Positions 43,011 to 56,788 of a stretch of 64,000 nucleotides of DNA are shown here, one piece after another. The position numbers were made by a program, and so were the translations under genes. Below the pieces are notes generated by a model, which saw nothing but the letters and a program-made list of their open reading frames with translations, searched no databases and had not been told where the DNA came from. The DNA is from Doris montereyensis. Lineage: Eukaryota; Mollusca; Gastropoda; Nudibranchia; Dorididae. The DNA lies in NCBI GenBank assembly GCA_037039925.1, contig JAXRKP010000138.1, forward strand, positions 1 through 64,000. The letters run 5' to 3'. The first letter of the stretch is position 1; each line of letters begins with the position of its first letter.

Positions 43011-46000
43011 GGACTATTAAAAGTCATGTTCAGGACCTGCACTTTCCTTAGAGTAGAGTACTAGTAGAGGCTAGTGACAGGCATAGTTTGAGTGGTTCAA
43101 TAAAACCATGATGAGAAAAATGTCTCTTTGATCTCCGTTCTTGAATAGTTAGGCAAGACATCACACATAGTCATGCCCTCCTCCTACCCTCTCCTCACTG
43201 TCTGCTGTCACTACTCACCTCACCTTCCCCCACCCCTAACAGTTACACTGACAGTTTGAAATAGCCGACCTTCAAACTAGATGAGTTATATAATGTTTTT
43301 ACTTACACTATCACTTTACTACAACTAGAGAAACATGTAGGGTATTACTTATTAGAAATGAGGTGGGTCATTAGATATACCGTTTCTTTTGCAATAAAAT
43401 TTGTATTATTCCGATCATCAACTCATCCAACATGACAAGTTAAGGCTGATGTGCCAATATAAGAAAAGAACGGAAACAGCATGTTGATGTACAAGAATAT
43501 TTTTTTTACTGATAATGGAAGCGGGGCAAGGATCACAAAAACATGCCAACATACGCAGAATGACTTTACTATAACTATAACTGATGTCGATCTATGTAAA
43601 GTAGACTGTACAAGAGTTTATTTAATTTAATTTACCCTGTCCACCAAATGCCATGATCCATGGTGATCTGTACTAGAGTAACACCTGACTGACATGCCAC
43701 ACAAGATGAAAGAAGGACAGGGAGTATTGTGCAGGTAGTATTAATGAAAGATTGTTTCAACTTACACAAACTTACAGAACGCAATTTTCAAATTCAAAAA
43801 TAAATTGAAGTCTGATGTATATGTTCATTGTTCTTTTTGTTTTCATTATTATTTTACAGGAATGTTTGGAGACTTTATTCCGCAGATTGTTCGAAAATCA
43901 AGACAAAAAAATATATTCCTTCATATTTATATTTTATAGAAACACCTACAGAAATTGTTAGTAAAAAAAACAAATAACAGTCATAATAACCTCCCTTTAT
44001 TATAGTATATAGTAAGAAATATTTTTAAATTGTTAAGAAAGTGGTTTTGATAAAATTTAGCACAAAACTATATTAATTGAATTTACTTTTACAATAATAA
44101 AACTTAAGTAGGACAGAAGAAATTGAAATTCAAACATTTATGTGTTGTTACAGTGATCACAGGATTAAGTTTCATTGGACAATGATCAGGCTGCTAAATT
44201 TAGATTCAAGTTTGATGCCAAGCTAGTGTGGCAAACAATTAATCAATTATGTCTATATAATTTAACAACTTACTCACTCATTTTAATACTATTGATATCA
44301 ACAATAAAAAAAATGTAATTGGCGCCTGTTGTGTGTTTTTGAAGCCCAGAAATATTTTTATGTTATAGTGTCCTTGGTACAAAAATGAAGTACGCTTTTA
44401 ATCTGATATTATCCTAAACAAAAGATAAAATATTTATACCATTAGATCAAAACTTATTCAAACATTGAATATCATCTACAATCATTCCTAGAACTAGTAC
44501 CGGTACTGACAGACTGAACTGATTGAAGTGATTGCTAACAAATATTAAACTGAGCACTTAGACTGAAGCCTTTAAAAAAGAAAATTCATCACTTTAAAAT
44601 ATGAATATTTTAATAAACTGGTTGAATTCAAAAATCATTCGAACTAGCAGTAATACTCAAGAATTGAGCAAATCAGTTATAATGAAGAAGAAATTATAAT
44701 ATAAACCCATGTCATGATGAAGCATAAAAGTGCTTTGACATGAAAAAGACATACATGTAGCTGTTAAGTAAATTAAAAAGAGTTCTGTTTGTTACAGCAT
44801 AGTGATTCGAATTTGATAAAGTTAATTATTCCTGGAAGTAATTTTTGGCTGTTAAATATATTGACAGTATTGACACCAAATAGAATCATCTCATCAAAGC
44901 TGCTAAAGGGAAAATCAATATAAATATGGGTATAAATACCAAACAAGAAAAGAATCGACTTAGCAAAGGAAACCATTTGTTTATGATCTTGCAAATATAA
45001 ATATGTGCACTATATCTTAATATTGCAGTCATGGTCCTAGCAAATTGTGACACATCTTTCTTAGGGTTCTTTTGGGAGTTTGGGTTGTCTTTATTTTTGT
45101 GTCATTCCTTTTTCAGCAGGTGTTTCTAAAAACAATGGGGGAAGGGTAAATCTAAATGTGAAGAAGAGCAGTGCAATTAGACTTGAAGCTAGTGGGGGGG
45201 AGGGAGGGCCTAGGTGGGCTGTGATACATTGACAATGGTGAGAATGTATCATTCTTACTTTGAGTTCTAGGTAGTTTGGTTGGGATTTACAATAGGGAAG
45301 ATAGGAGAGGGGCCCCACCACACAGATGATGCTTTCTACCTGCTGCAAGAAACAATTTGGAACCACAAAAAGTTGTTGATGTACACAGAATGACTTGATC
45401 AGCTATATTGACACATGGAGTAGGCTCTGCTTGGTTTAATATTAAAGTTTTATTACGATACCTGTGTAAAGTGTGTGGGATAGGTGAGTTTTTCACAAAG
45501 TTGACATTAAAGTTACATGAATGAAAACTCAGCAAAAGCTACCAACATGACCTTTCTCTCATTTCTAGAAATGAAACATGATTGTATTGAAAAAAAGAAT
45601 TTATATTTTAACTGATTTAGCAGAAATTCAAAGAAACTTAAGACTATAACATATCATACTAAGGTGTTTCATTAATTTTATTTTCATAATGCTCTGTGTC
45701 TGAAAAAGCCAGTCATGAAACAAAAAATAGAGACCAAGACAGCACGTTTTTCTCCTTCTTGCCATTTCAACAAGGCTGCTCCATACACAAACTATCTATA
45801 GTCAAGACAAACAAACAACGGCAAATCTTAAAAAGAATCATTTTGATTTATTTCATGTTTACATCATTTTCTTCTTCAATACTGTAATGTGTATAAAAGA
45901 CGAAAAGAAAATCACAAATGTCAATAACAAAAATGAAATTCATTGATTCTTTTAAAACATTTCTGCATAATGAATTGAAAGCTGCAGAGAAAAATAAAAT

Positions 46001-46228
46001 ATAAAATAAGACTTGCATTTTATAAAACAATCAAAATAAAAGAGACAAATATGAACATGGTTAAATTCAACAATTTCATCTGAGGAAAAAAATTCAATCT
46101 GATTCTGAATTTTTTTTTCTCTACTAACTAACTGTACTATGCTGAGTGGCAAACATTCCCATCCATAAAAAAAAAAGATCTGTTTTAATTTGAGACTAAA
46201 CTAAGATTTCAACTGTTTATAAATTTGT

Positions 46229-46267
46229 TCTTTCTTTATCAGTTCCCATTCTACCTTTCGGTGTATG
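46229..46267 (-). mobile_element. 5'-truncated LINE 3' end (39 bases)
   Basis: CTTTCTTTATCAGTTCCCAT, then TCTACCTTTCGGTGTATG, matches the last bases of the LINEs at 48231 and 60285. Confidence 0.65.
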
Positions 46268-46471
46268 AACAAGAATGGAAGTGTGAATCCTCACCACAAC
46301 AATGTTGACAAGCAAATGACCACACCAACAACAACAAAAGTGTGCAAGAAACCTTCAAATGAATATATTTTACATCACAGAAACAATGTTTTCATCAGCT
46401 TTTTGGTAGTATTTACTTGTGAGACAAAAAAAAAAATCAAATGAAATGAAACTGAAGTATTCAAATCTCAA

Positions 46472-46770
46472 CCCGTTGAGCCCAAGTATGACCTCAACGC
46501 CACGAGCATGTTGTTCCTTGAGCAAACTAAGAAGGTCACTACACCATTTAATTTGGTTGTATTTTATTACTTCCCGGGTGCCACCTACGAGCGAACGCCG
46601 TATTATATAACGAGCACACTGTCTAGGTCCTGGGAGGGTACAATGTCACTTATTTTGGTTGTATTTTACATTTAGGTTGACCAATCAGCATAACATGTTG
46701 ACATGTACTACATATACTCAGGAGCTCAGGTGCACGTAAAAATAAGGCTCAGGGATGAGGATTCAAAGGG
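46472..46770. mobile_element. Degenerate piggyBac-like MITE
   Basis: The left end reads TCAA then CCCGTTGAGCCC. The right end (reverse) reads TTAA then CCCTTTGAATCC. This is the piggyBac pattern with mutations. About 300 bases, non-coding. Confidence 0.5.
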
Positions 46771-46850
46771 TTAAGTAAGGGACAATTGTGTATAATTGTT
46801 CCTCTGCACTTCCATTCTTGTTCATACTTGCAGTGAGGCAAGGGGCATTT

Positions 46851-47044
46851 CGAAAGTGAAGGAAATGACCTTAAACAATATTAAAGTCTCATAGGAACAA
46901 AGATGAGACAAATACAAGAAATAGATGCGGGTTCAAGCCTCCTACTCCTAGTGGCCAAGATGTTTTCTGTCTATTCCTTGTATTTGTCTCGTCTTTTGTT
47001 CCTATGGGGCTTTAATATCGATAAATGTCATTTCCTTCACTTTC
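46851..47044. repeat. Long imperfect palindrome (hairpin, ~70-base arms)
   Basis: The left arm 46851-46919 (GAAAGTGAAGGAAATGACC ... GGAACAAAGATGAGACAAAT) and right arm 46975-47044 (ATTTGTCTCGTCTTTTGTTC ... GTCATTTCCTTCACTTTC) are reverse complements with a few mismatches. They flank a ~55-base loop that contains GGGTTCAAGCCTCC. Confidence 0.85.
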
Positions 47045-47572
47045 TTGTTTATGAAGGCACATCACAGTATTTAGTCAACTTCAGCAACATGCAATGTATC
47101 TTAAGCAGGACAAAAGTGTTCATAGTTATGTGAAAAAAGCAACATTCATTGAGCATCAAATGAGAAGAGGCAAATTTAAAAGACTTCAAAGAACAAAGCT
47201 GGATATTACTCATGAAAACATGACCATGAAGATTGATACAATAGACTTTACTACTTCGCATTCTTTTATGAAGTAAGACTAGATCAACTCATTGCTAACA
47301 CTGATGGGAACTCATTTCAAGCTTTTCTCTACAATTTTTTATTATTATTGAATTTTACCCCATTCATCATATATGCGTTTCTCTACAAGATGACTGATGC
47401 TCACCCTTACCAGTCCTTAATCCTGATCTTTAAGCAATGGAAATTTTCATTGATTTTGAAGCACTGCCAAGCTAGTAAGCTGGTATATAATTGACTTGTG
47501 ACTCGTTCACTAATAATGCAAACTACACATCATTTGCAAACTTAAAACTAATCTAACTTTGTTTTCTTACAG

Positions 47573-47578
47573 TTTATT
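47573..47578 (-). terminator. Candidate caspase poly(A) signal
   Basis: AATAAA on the minus strand about 80 bases after the caspase stop codon. Position and hexamer are both typical. No transcript evidence is available. Confidence 0.5.
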
Positions 47579-47657
47579 AAACATGGTTAAAAAATAAAAA
47601 ATTCACACAAGTATATAAAATGGAAATGTTGACAATTTTTTTTATGCCATCACAAAT

Positions 47658-47884
47658 TCAATTGAAATAAACATCTTTTGTGAGCATAGATGTGATACAA
47701 GGAATCTGTTTTTTACCAGACATAAACTCACTGCTGGAGTTGGATTCAAAGTCGTATGCAACTTTCTTGTTAACTCTTGTCATCATTGACAAAAGATCCA
47801 TGTCCTTCCAGTGCTTTTCAAAGACACTCACGATAGCTTGTATGAACCAGGAACCATTTGTTGAATTTCGCCACGCAAAGAAAC
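47658..47884 (-). CDS. Caspase coding exon 5 (p10 subunit and stop)
   Basis: [20 protein letters not shown], then [20 protein letters not shown] and a tail [19 protein letters not shown] before TGA. The W-R-N and GSWF-Q motifs line the substrate pocket. FFAWRN replaces the common YYSWRN. Open throughout. Acceptor caacag. Confidence 0.96.
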
Positions 47885-50800
47885 CTGTTGTGTTTAGAAT
47901 AGATATGAGAATGACATGAGATACTCATTGATATGTTTGTTCAGCATTGAATAAGCTTGAACTTTCTAAGGGACACGAAAACATAATACCCTGGACCTTT
48001 ATGAAGCTTGGTCCATGCTTGAGCATTTTTCGACAAACAGAGTGAACACTCATTCGATGCAGTCATCCTCAAGAATGTTCAAGAAAGTAGCTGTGCATAG
48101 TATTCCGTCAGATGATTTATTTGCTTTTGAGTTTGGGTCTTTCCATTTAGTGTATGTTTGAGAAACTAATAATGAAAATTTTCTAGTGTCCTTGGTTGCC
48201 ATGGAAACAGCTGCTATCTTGGATTTTGACCCTTTCTTTCTTTATCAGTTCCCATTCTACCTTTCGATGTATGGGTTCAGATGCCCGAGATAATCTTTCT
48301 CCAGGATGCCCTGTCCTGGCATTTTTTGTTTCCTTAAAAAAATGTAAAATTTCTATGCTTCCCACTTTCTCCGAGGTCTGCCTTTTGGTCTTTCACCTTG
48401 GGCATTAGCACTGTATACTGATTTAGCTATTCTATTGTCATTCATTCTGTTGACATGCCCAAACCATCTCAATTGATTTGTTATCTTAGTTTTTATGCCA
48501 TCTGCTTTGTTTTTGATCTCTTATTTTTGTGTTTTTGATTTTGTCTCTTTGAGTTTTCCCTACTACTCTTCTTAGATATTTCATTTCAGCTGCCTGTACT
48601 CTACCCTATTCTTTACTGTCTAAGGTCCAGGTTCGCTGCCATAGAGAAGAGTAGGACAATAAACTTTATTATATACTGCCATTTTGGTTTTTGTTGACAA
48701 TTGCTTTTCCCAGATGGTTAAATATTGCACTTGCCTTTTTGATTCTCTGGCGGATTTCTTCTCTTAGTTTTCCCTCTGAGTTAATCGTTACTCCTAGGTA
48801 ATTGTAACTGTGACCTTGTTCTAAATTCTTCCTGCCCAATTTAAGATTTTGTGTTTTAGCTTCCCTAGCTACTAGCATTGTTTTGGTTTTCTTTTGCATT
48901 TCATTCCTCTTTTATTTAGTTCATTGTTCATAATGTTGATATTTGACTAAAGGTCACTTTCTGATTTTCCAAACAGAACTAAATCATCGGCAAATGAAAG
49001 CATTGATACATTTACTGGTTTGAGCTTCCACATACCTACATTCATTTTCTTCATTTTTGAGGATGCCTTTGCGACTGAATCCATAAATGTGATAAACAAA
49101 AGAGGACTTAAAAATGTGATAAACAAAAGAAGATTTAGGATACAACCTTGTCTTACTCATATATCTGCATCAAATTCTGCGGATATGTTTCCAGCTACTC
49201 TCACTGAACATGTTGGTTTATTGTAAAAACTTTTAATGGTTTCTATTAAATTTTGCTCTACATTGTGTTAGTTTAAAGAATGCCATAGTTCGTCCCTCTT
49301 CATAGTGTCAAATGCCTTTTCTAAGTCAATAAAACACAGGTGCAAGTCAATGTTTCTCTCAAAGAATTTTTCTATTATTTGTCTAATTGTAAATATGTGG
49401 TCTTGTACACTTCTTCCTGGTCTAAATCCGCTCTGATGCTCTTCAATCTGATCCTCTACTTAGTCTCATTTCCAGTATCCTGGCATATACTTTTCCTGGA
49501 ACACTAAATAGTGATATCCTCTATAGCTTGAGCATTCCATAGTTGATCCTTTCTTATGTATTGGTACTACCGTTCCCTTTTTCCAGTCGTCTGACACCTG
49601 TTTGGACTTCCATGCTTGTTGGCATATTTAGTGTAGTAGTTTGTCTGCCTCTCTCCCTTGGTTTTTAATCATTTCTGGATAAACTTGATCTGCTCTTGGG
49701 GCTTTTCCTAATTTCACTTTTCTTATAGCTGTTTGGATTTCTTCCGTTGATATATCTACATCTTCAGCTGTCTCCTCTGGATTACTTGTTACTCTTACTA
49801 ATTGATCTTTACTCCTTGTTTCATACGTTCTGGAGGGATTATGTAGATTATATAGATATTGATCATTTTTCTGTTTCATTCCTCTAGTCCCTATACTTGT
49901 GCGCATGTTTACAAACACACCAACCACTATACAGTTTTTCAGTGCCATCTTCTCAGTCTGTGTTAGGGTAATTGAAGTAAAATTTTGACTATTTTTACCT
50001 ACCCTCGCCTACAAAATATTTTATAACAAATCAAGTATACGCCATATGGATATTTTTCACCATAAACCTGTGGCCATTTTACCTGAATATATAAAAATCA
50101 GAAAATCATTTTGGTCCCAAACTCGCCAATCCATGTGATCTAATGCTGAAGAAGTTTATGAGAGATGTGTTTTTGCCTTGAAAACAGCTTTTATTTTTCC
50201 CAGAATTTGTTTTTTTTTCATTATTTTGACAGCATAAGTGGAATTTTGCATTTGCACATGCACAAATTACCAAAATCTTCAAGAATATCTTCTTTTTTTT
50301 TATGTCTAAAGAGAAAATAACAGTGATTCTCAATACCAATATGCATGGCATTTCTCAGTCATCTGTTCCCAATGAGCTAGGCAGTGAGTGAATTAAGAAC
50401 ATCACATATTCTGATACCTGGAACAACAGAGTAGGCAAGAAGAAAGTCAGCCTCAGTTGGAATACGCCGTTGCTCGACTTCGGCAGATTCGATGTCTGCT
50501 TGTCCGTCCGTTCGAGTTACTCCCATATCTAGTTTTGAACCTCTGCATGCCTTTGGAACAAAATAGATATGTAAAACAGAAGATTTACAAAAGCATCGAA
50601 ATGAATGGGGAGAAAATTCAATCTTCATAAAACATAATTAATGTCTTTCGTAATATCACTTTGTGACAGATTTTCTAGTGCTAGAAAAAAAACTCAAATT
50701 ATTCTGTATAAAGCTTCCTCAAGATCCTATTATTTCCATTGTGAAGTTTCGTTTGCTTGCAGGACAGAACTCATGCACCAATATGCTCAGACATCTCTCT

Positions 50801-53800
50801 AGTCTCACTCTCATCAGATTTTAATTTTGTAATCTTAAGTTTGGATATATCAACTAACTATGCTAACAACCTACTGTGATTTCACTTGAAAATCTTTCTC
50901 AATTATTTGAGAATCCATGACTGTGATTTCATGCAAAATTTGTTGTTGTTCTTTTTTTCTTCTTCCACTTTCAATCAATCCATCGCTCTTATTAACATGT
51001 CTATGGTCAGATTTAACTTTATTTGTTCTTATTTCTCTCAACTCTTCATGATGGATATTCTACTTACACTGACATACAAATCTTCTTATGACAAGAGTTC
51101 TTCAAGAAGGTTCCCAATGGCAACTTTTCCTTTACTTGAAGAGCCTCATTTCACATCCACATTTTCATGGGGTTTTTTGTTGTTGTGATCATAAAATTAA
51201 GTAGCATGAAATTTCTAGATACAAATCCTAAAATTATAATATTACGTAATTAATTAATGCTGATAATTTATAATCATCTGACAACATTTTTTTCCTTTTT
51301 TTTCTTTGAAAATAAGTATTTCTGACAATGAAGGAATCAGAGTGTTAGTGGTTCAAGAATTTAGTTTTTTATCCTGCTCATGATTAATGAATTTAGTGAC
51401 AATATCAAAGTGATAACTCACATTCTTACATTTACACTTTTGTTACTAGTTTTCTGCTTGACCACACAACTATGTCTTGCTTAAAAACACCAAAACAAAA
51501 CCTTGATAATAAGACTACTGACACAATAGTGATCACATAAGCGCCTGCCCACAATGTGCCCATTTCGTCTAAATATCTGGTTGATGTGAGATTATTTACT
51601 ACACAAGTAACAGATCCAAGTTCCCAGTCCCAAGGGGCAAATTTCACCTCAGAGCACTTCTTTAATGTAATGATGTAAATAAATTGAACAACACAAACAA
51701 AAAACCAAACAGATATAATGCATCATTTCAATCAATAAATTCTCATATCACAAAAAAAAACCCAGCAAATGATGGAATATTGCTGCCCATAAAAGCAAAT
51801 GTAGATAGATCTCGTCAGCCTGGTAAGGTAGTCTATCTAGGAGACGGAAAACTCTAATTTTAAACCATGGGCAGACAGGGCATTTTAGCCTGGGAGGGTA
51901 GCCTGTCTAGGAGTGAATCTCCAAAATAAATCCTAGTCCTCCTAGTCAAGAGTTTGGTTGTGGTGCCAGCAACCCTACCCTGAAAAAATCAGCATCGCTA
52001 CAGAAACGTCAACTAAAAAATTAGTTACACCAACCTTGGGCACAGTTGGTGCCCCTCTAAAGTGTCAGGGTCACACACCACCTTCCTGGGACAGTGGAGA
52101 ATGCAATATGAAGCCTAGCAGGCCGATCCACCTTCTTAACCCAAGGAAAATCTCCAGGATTGGCACCTGGAATGTCCGTACTACGAGATAGCCTCAGAAT
52201 TCAGGAACTATCAACTGGATATTCTTGGAATCAGTGAAACTCATTGCACAGGATTAGGAGAAACAAAATTGACAACCCATGAAACAATAATTTATTCAGG
52301 AAACACTGACAACAATGCAACCCCTCTGGAGGAATTGGTTTTATGTTATCAAGAAAAGCCCAAACCTAACTTATTTCATGGAAACCAATGGGACCCCGGA
52401 TTATGTCAGTCACTTTTAGAACCAGCAACCGGCAAATAAATCTAAATGTCATCCAATGCTATGCCCCAACAAATGACAAGGAGGAAGATGTCAAAGTAGA
52501 TTTCTATGAGAAGCTCATGCAAAAGCTGGAAGACATCAAGTCGAGGGACATTTTAACAGTAATGGGAGATTTCAACGCCAAAATATGGGATGACAACAAA
52601 AGATTTGAAGAAGTCATGGGCAAGCACGGATTAGGGACAATGAATGAAAACAAAGAACTTTTTGTGGACATGTGTGCAAGCTACAACCTTATGATAGGAG
52701 GCAGTCTTTTCAAAGACAAAAGGATACACCTTGCCACTTGGATTTCACCTGATCAAAAGACACAGAACCAAATTGACCATCTGTGTATCAACAAACGATT
52801 TAGATCCTCTCTCAGCAATGTTAAAGTTCATCGAGGAGCAGGTGTCAGTTTGGATCACCACCTTGTTATATGGAAAGTAAAATTTAGACTGAAACGATAC
52901 AGAGACACACCAATAACTATAAACAAGAGTAAATACGCTGTTAGCCTTCTAAGGGAAGAAAGGAAAAAATAATTTTTCTTACACTTTCCAATCGATTTGA
53001 GGCTCTGACAGGACAAGAGGATAGTAACATAGAAGAGCATTGGAGGGACCTGAAAGATGTGTGGACAGCAACATGTGAAGGAACGCTTGGCAAGAAACAA
53101 CAACACCAGAAAGAATGGAATTTTCAAGAGACCACCATAAAGATAGAAACACGCAGGAAGGCAAAAATGCAACTACTTATGTCAAGAACCAGAGCAACCA
53201 AGGTCCAATCCCAAGCCTTATACTTATACACGGAGGTCAATGGCCAAGGAAAGAAAAGTGTCAGAACAGACAAAAGAAATTATTTTGAAGAATTAGCCAA
53301 AGAGACCAGTGAAGCAACAGAAGAAGAAAGTATGAGAGATGTCTATGCTGTGACTAAGAAGCTAACAGGGAAGTACAGGCAAGGAAGTAGAGTCATAAAA
53401 ACAAAAATCAATCTTCTTACCACAAAAAGAGGAACAAATGTCTCGTTGGAAGGAACACTTCTCACAACTGCTGAATTGACCACCACCTGCACAACCCCTA
53501 TACATCAATTTCATCAACTTTGAGAAAGCATTAGACAGCCTCCATGGGATTCTCTTTGGAAACTCTTGCGACATTATGGAGTTGCCCTTAAAACTTACAA
53601 GAATAATACAGAAATCATATGGGAAAGTAGTACATGCTGGAGAAGTCTCTGAATCTTTCAACATCAAGACGGGAGTTCACCAAGGCTGTCTTCTTTCTCC
53701 CTTTTTGTTTCTTTTAGCCATCGACTGATGAAAAATGCAACAGACGGGAGCAGAAATGGCATTCAATGGACTATGACAAAACAAGTGAACGACCTAGACT

Positions 53801-56481
53801 TCGCCGATGATATCGCTTTGCTTTCACACACGCACAAGCAAATGCAGGAGAAAACAGATGCCATTTAGACCATAGCATCATCTGTGGGACTCAGACTCAA
53901 CTACAATAAAACCAAGATTCTTCGCAACTACTGAAAAACTCTGCCAATAACCCTAAAAGGAGAACCATTGGAAAGTATGGACAAATTTTGCTACCTGGGT
54001 AGCATGATTGATGGCAAGGGAGGTGTGGAAAAGATGTCTAAACCAGGATACAGAAGGCACAACAAACATTTTTAAGCCTTAACAAGGTATGGTCCAGCAA
54101 GAGTTTACCAGAAAGAATCAAACTAAGGATATTCAACTCAAATGTCAAGTCAGTGCTAACGTATGGCTCAGAACCATGGAGAAACACAAAAACTACCCTA
54201 CAAAAAAATTATCATTCATAAATAGATGTCTAAGGAGAATTGTCAAAATATTCTGGCCTGAAGTTATCTCAAAGATTAATCTATGGGAAAAAACTGGACA
54301 AGTATCAGCTGAAAAAGATTTAAAACGAAAGAAATAGGTTGGCCAAGGGCTACATGGAGAAGAGGACTGGAAGGGGAGATGAAGAAGGCGGGGCAAACAT
54401 GGAAATCTATGGAGAAGCTGGCCCAGGAAAGAAGTGATTGGAGATTATTTGTTGATGGCCTATGCTTCCCGGCAAGCTGGCGGAAGAAGAAGAAGAAAGG
54501 CAAATGCCTGTCACTCTTCATCATGTTCTATTTGGACATTACTAGTGTAACCTTTATTGAAGTCCCATCTCCTTCTGATCTTATTCTCAATCAATGCAAA
54601 AAGCTGCAAACGCATATATATAAAAAATATCAATAAACATAAAGTTTGAAAGACTTGGACATCGTTGTATAAAGAGTACAAATTGGCATTTTGAAAGGCT
54701 TACGGGTCAAGCTCAGCAAGTCACTTATAGATCAACAAACAAACAAAAAAATCACATCAAACTCAAAGAAGAGTTTACCTGAATGAAAAAAAATCTTTGG
54801 CTTTCCAGCCAAACTCTTGCACTTGTCTCCCTTGAAGGGGGCCACAAGATCGTCCATAGCAACTTTATCGTCAGTTCCCCAAATATAACCTTCCTCTCCA
54901 TGGCTCAGGATGACGCAAACAAAACAGTCCTTATTAGAGTAATCTTCACTTGCAACTATCAATGAGAAGGATAACATCGGACAACATTAGCACCATTTTT
55001 TTCATTAAATAAATGATAACAAAGTAATAAAAGGAGGATGACCAAAAAAAAGTTTCTTTAAAAACTTTTTCTTTTTCTCTTTTCCGAATGATCAGAAAAC
55101 CAGATAGCCATTAAAAAACCAAATAACATGAGTGACTTCTGTTGCATTTGGTGTAAGCTCCACGTTAGTCTATATTCCTTTCTCTAAAGAAATTGGAATG
55201 ACAGGTACAACATCTTTCGGTGCCTGTCCGGATGACATTTTTTTTTTAAATGATCACAAAATCAGATAACTATTGCATCAAACAATTAGGCCTAATTCAG
55301 TTTTAATCCAGAGACTAGCATCAATCCTCTATCAATGAAAACACGCTTTTAAATCGCATCAGTTATGGCAGTGCCCTTGATCTGGGTAAGATGTTTCAAC
55401 AAGCGAACGGTCTGCAAGAGTTGCGTGCTGGTGCAAGGAACACGTAGGTGTCAATTGCCTGGTAGTTGTCCAGCTTCAACATCAAAGAACCTGATACTGA
55501 CCCGGCGGGACCTAACACTAGCAGGGACTCTAGTCCAAGAACATGATCTACATATTCCAGACAGAGAGAAATGCAGCATTGCTGATCTAAATTTGAATGA
55601 ATTTTCATTTTATTGCCTTGAGTTGAGCAGACCATGTGGTCTTCTGGTGAAAGAAAAACCCGCCTTTTAGCCAAACTGAAGATTTCAAAGCACTCTTAAG
55701 CATGATATATCTAAAGAAGAAAAAAAATCTGTTTACGCGAAAACATGACCTCTTAGGTGGAGATTAATGTAATAGTATTACTACAGTCATACCTGCTTAT
55801 TCCAAATTCGGTTTATCCCAAATTCCTGCTTATTCCAAATTATTATTTTTAAAATAAAAAATTTCTGTATCTAATCCAAATTTCAACCCCCTTAATACAC
55901 ATTGTTTTGGGTCAAGGGAGAAAAAAGTTTTAATTGAATCAAATCCCGTCATAAGTCAAAGTGAAATTTCAACACAATAATGCTTTTATACACATAACAT
56001 CATTCACATGTTAGACACTCGGTCAGTGTAAGCTGGACCTAAGTCTATTTTAGTAAAGTGGCCGTGGTGACATGGCGGGTGGACCAAAGAAGATGCGCTT
56101 TAAGCTGTCTAAACAGATATCAAAGGAAATAACATCAATGTAACGGTGATTCCAGCTGTCTGGACTGTTCTAATAGCGGTTATGCATTTCATTGTTTCCG
56201 TCTGATTGATTAGGATAAATAGGGGGCTCAAAACGTAGACTCATCAGTTGATAAGATGGCTCCACACCAGCGAAAAGATTTTGATTTATCAACCAAACTA
56301 AAAGTTCATTGGTCCCAAAACCTGTATATAAAATAATGCATCCACTTTACATTATTTAATACCCCACACCCGCAACTAGATCAAAATAAGGCATTTTCAG
56401 GTAATCCAATATCCCGGTCAATCCAAATTTTTTGCCTGTTCTCACACAATTTGGATTAATGGGTCCCAATGCTACTGCTAT

Positions 56482-56514
<33 letters not shown>

Positions 56515-56594
56515 ACAAGTATTACTTACTACTACTACTACTACTACTACTACTACACAAGTATTACTTCTACTACTACTACAACTACTAGTAA

Positions 56595-56666
<72 letters not shown>

Positions 56667-56704
56667 ACAAGTATTACTTCTACTACTACAACAACTACTA
56701 GTAA

Positions 56705-56788
<84 letters not shown>

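Larger units (their letters stand above)
41401..47572. other. Convergent intergenic region
   Basis: Between the SEC31 and caspase 3' ends. It contains a 130-bp repeat, TTAA element copy 3, a LINE 3' fragment, a degenerate piggyBac-like MITE and a large hairpin. From 43011 to 46228 I see only AT-rich sequence without a supportable gene. Confidence 0.65.

Noticed and set aside
51432..51647. 71-codon minus-strand frame with a hydrophobic run inside caspase intron 3
   Set aside because: No start context, no splice sites in phase with the caspase exons, and no family I recognise.
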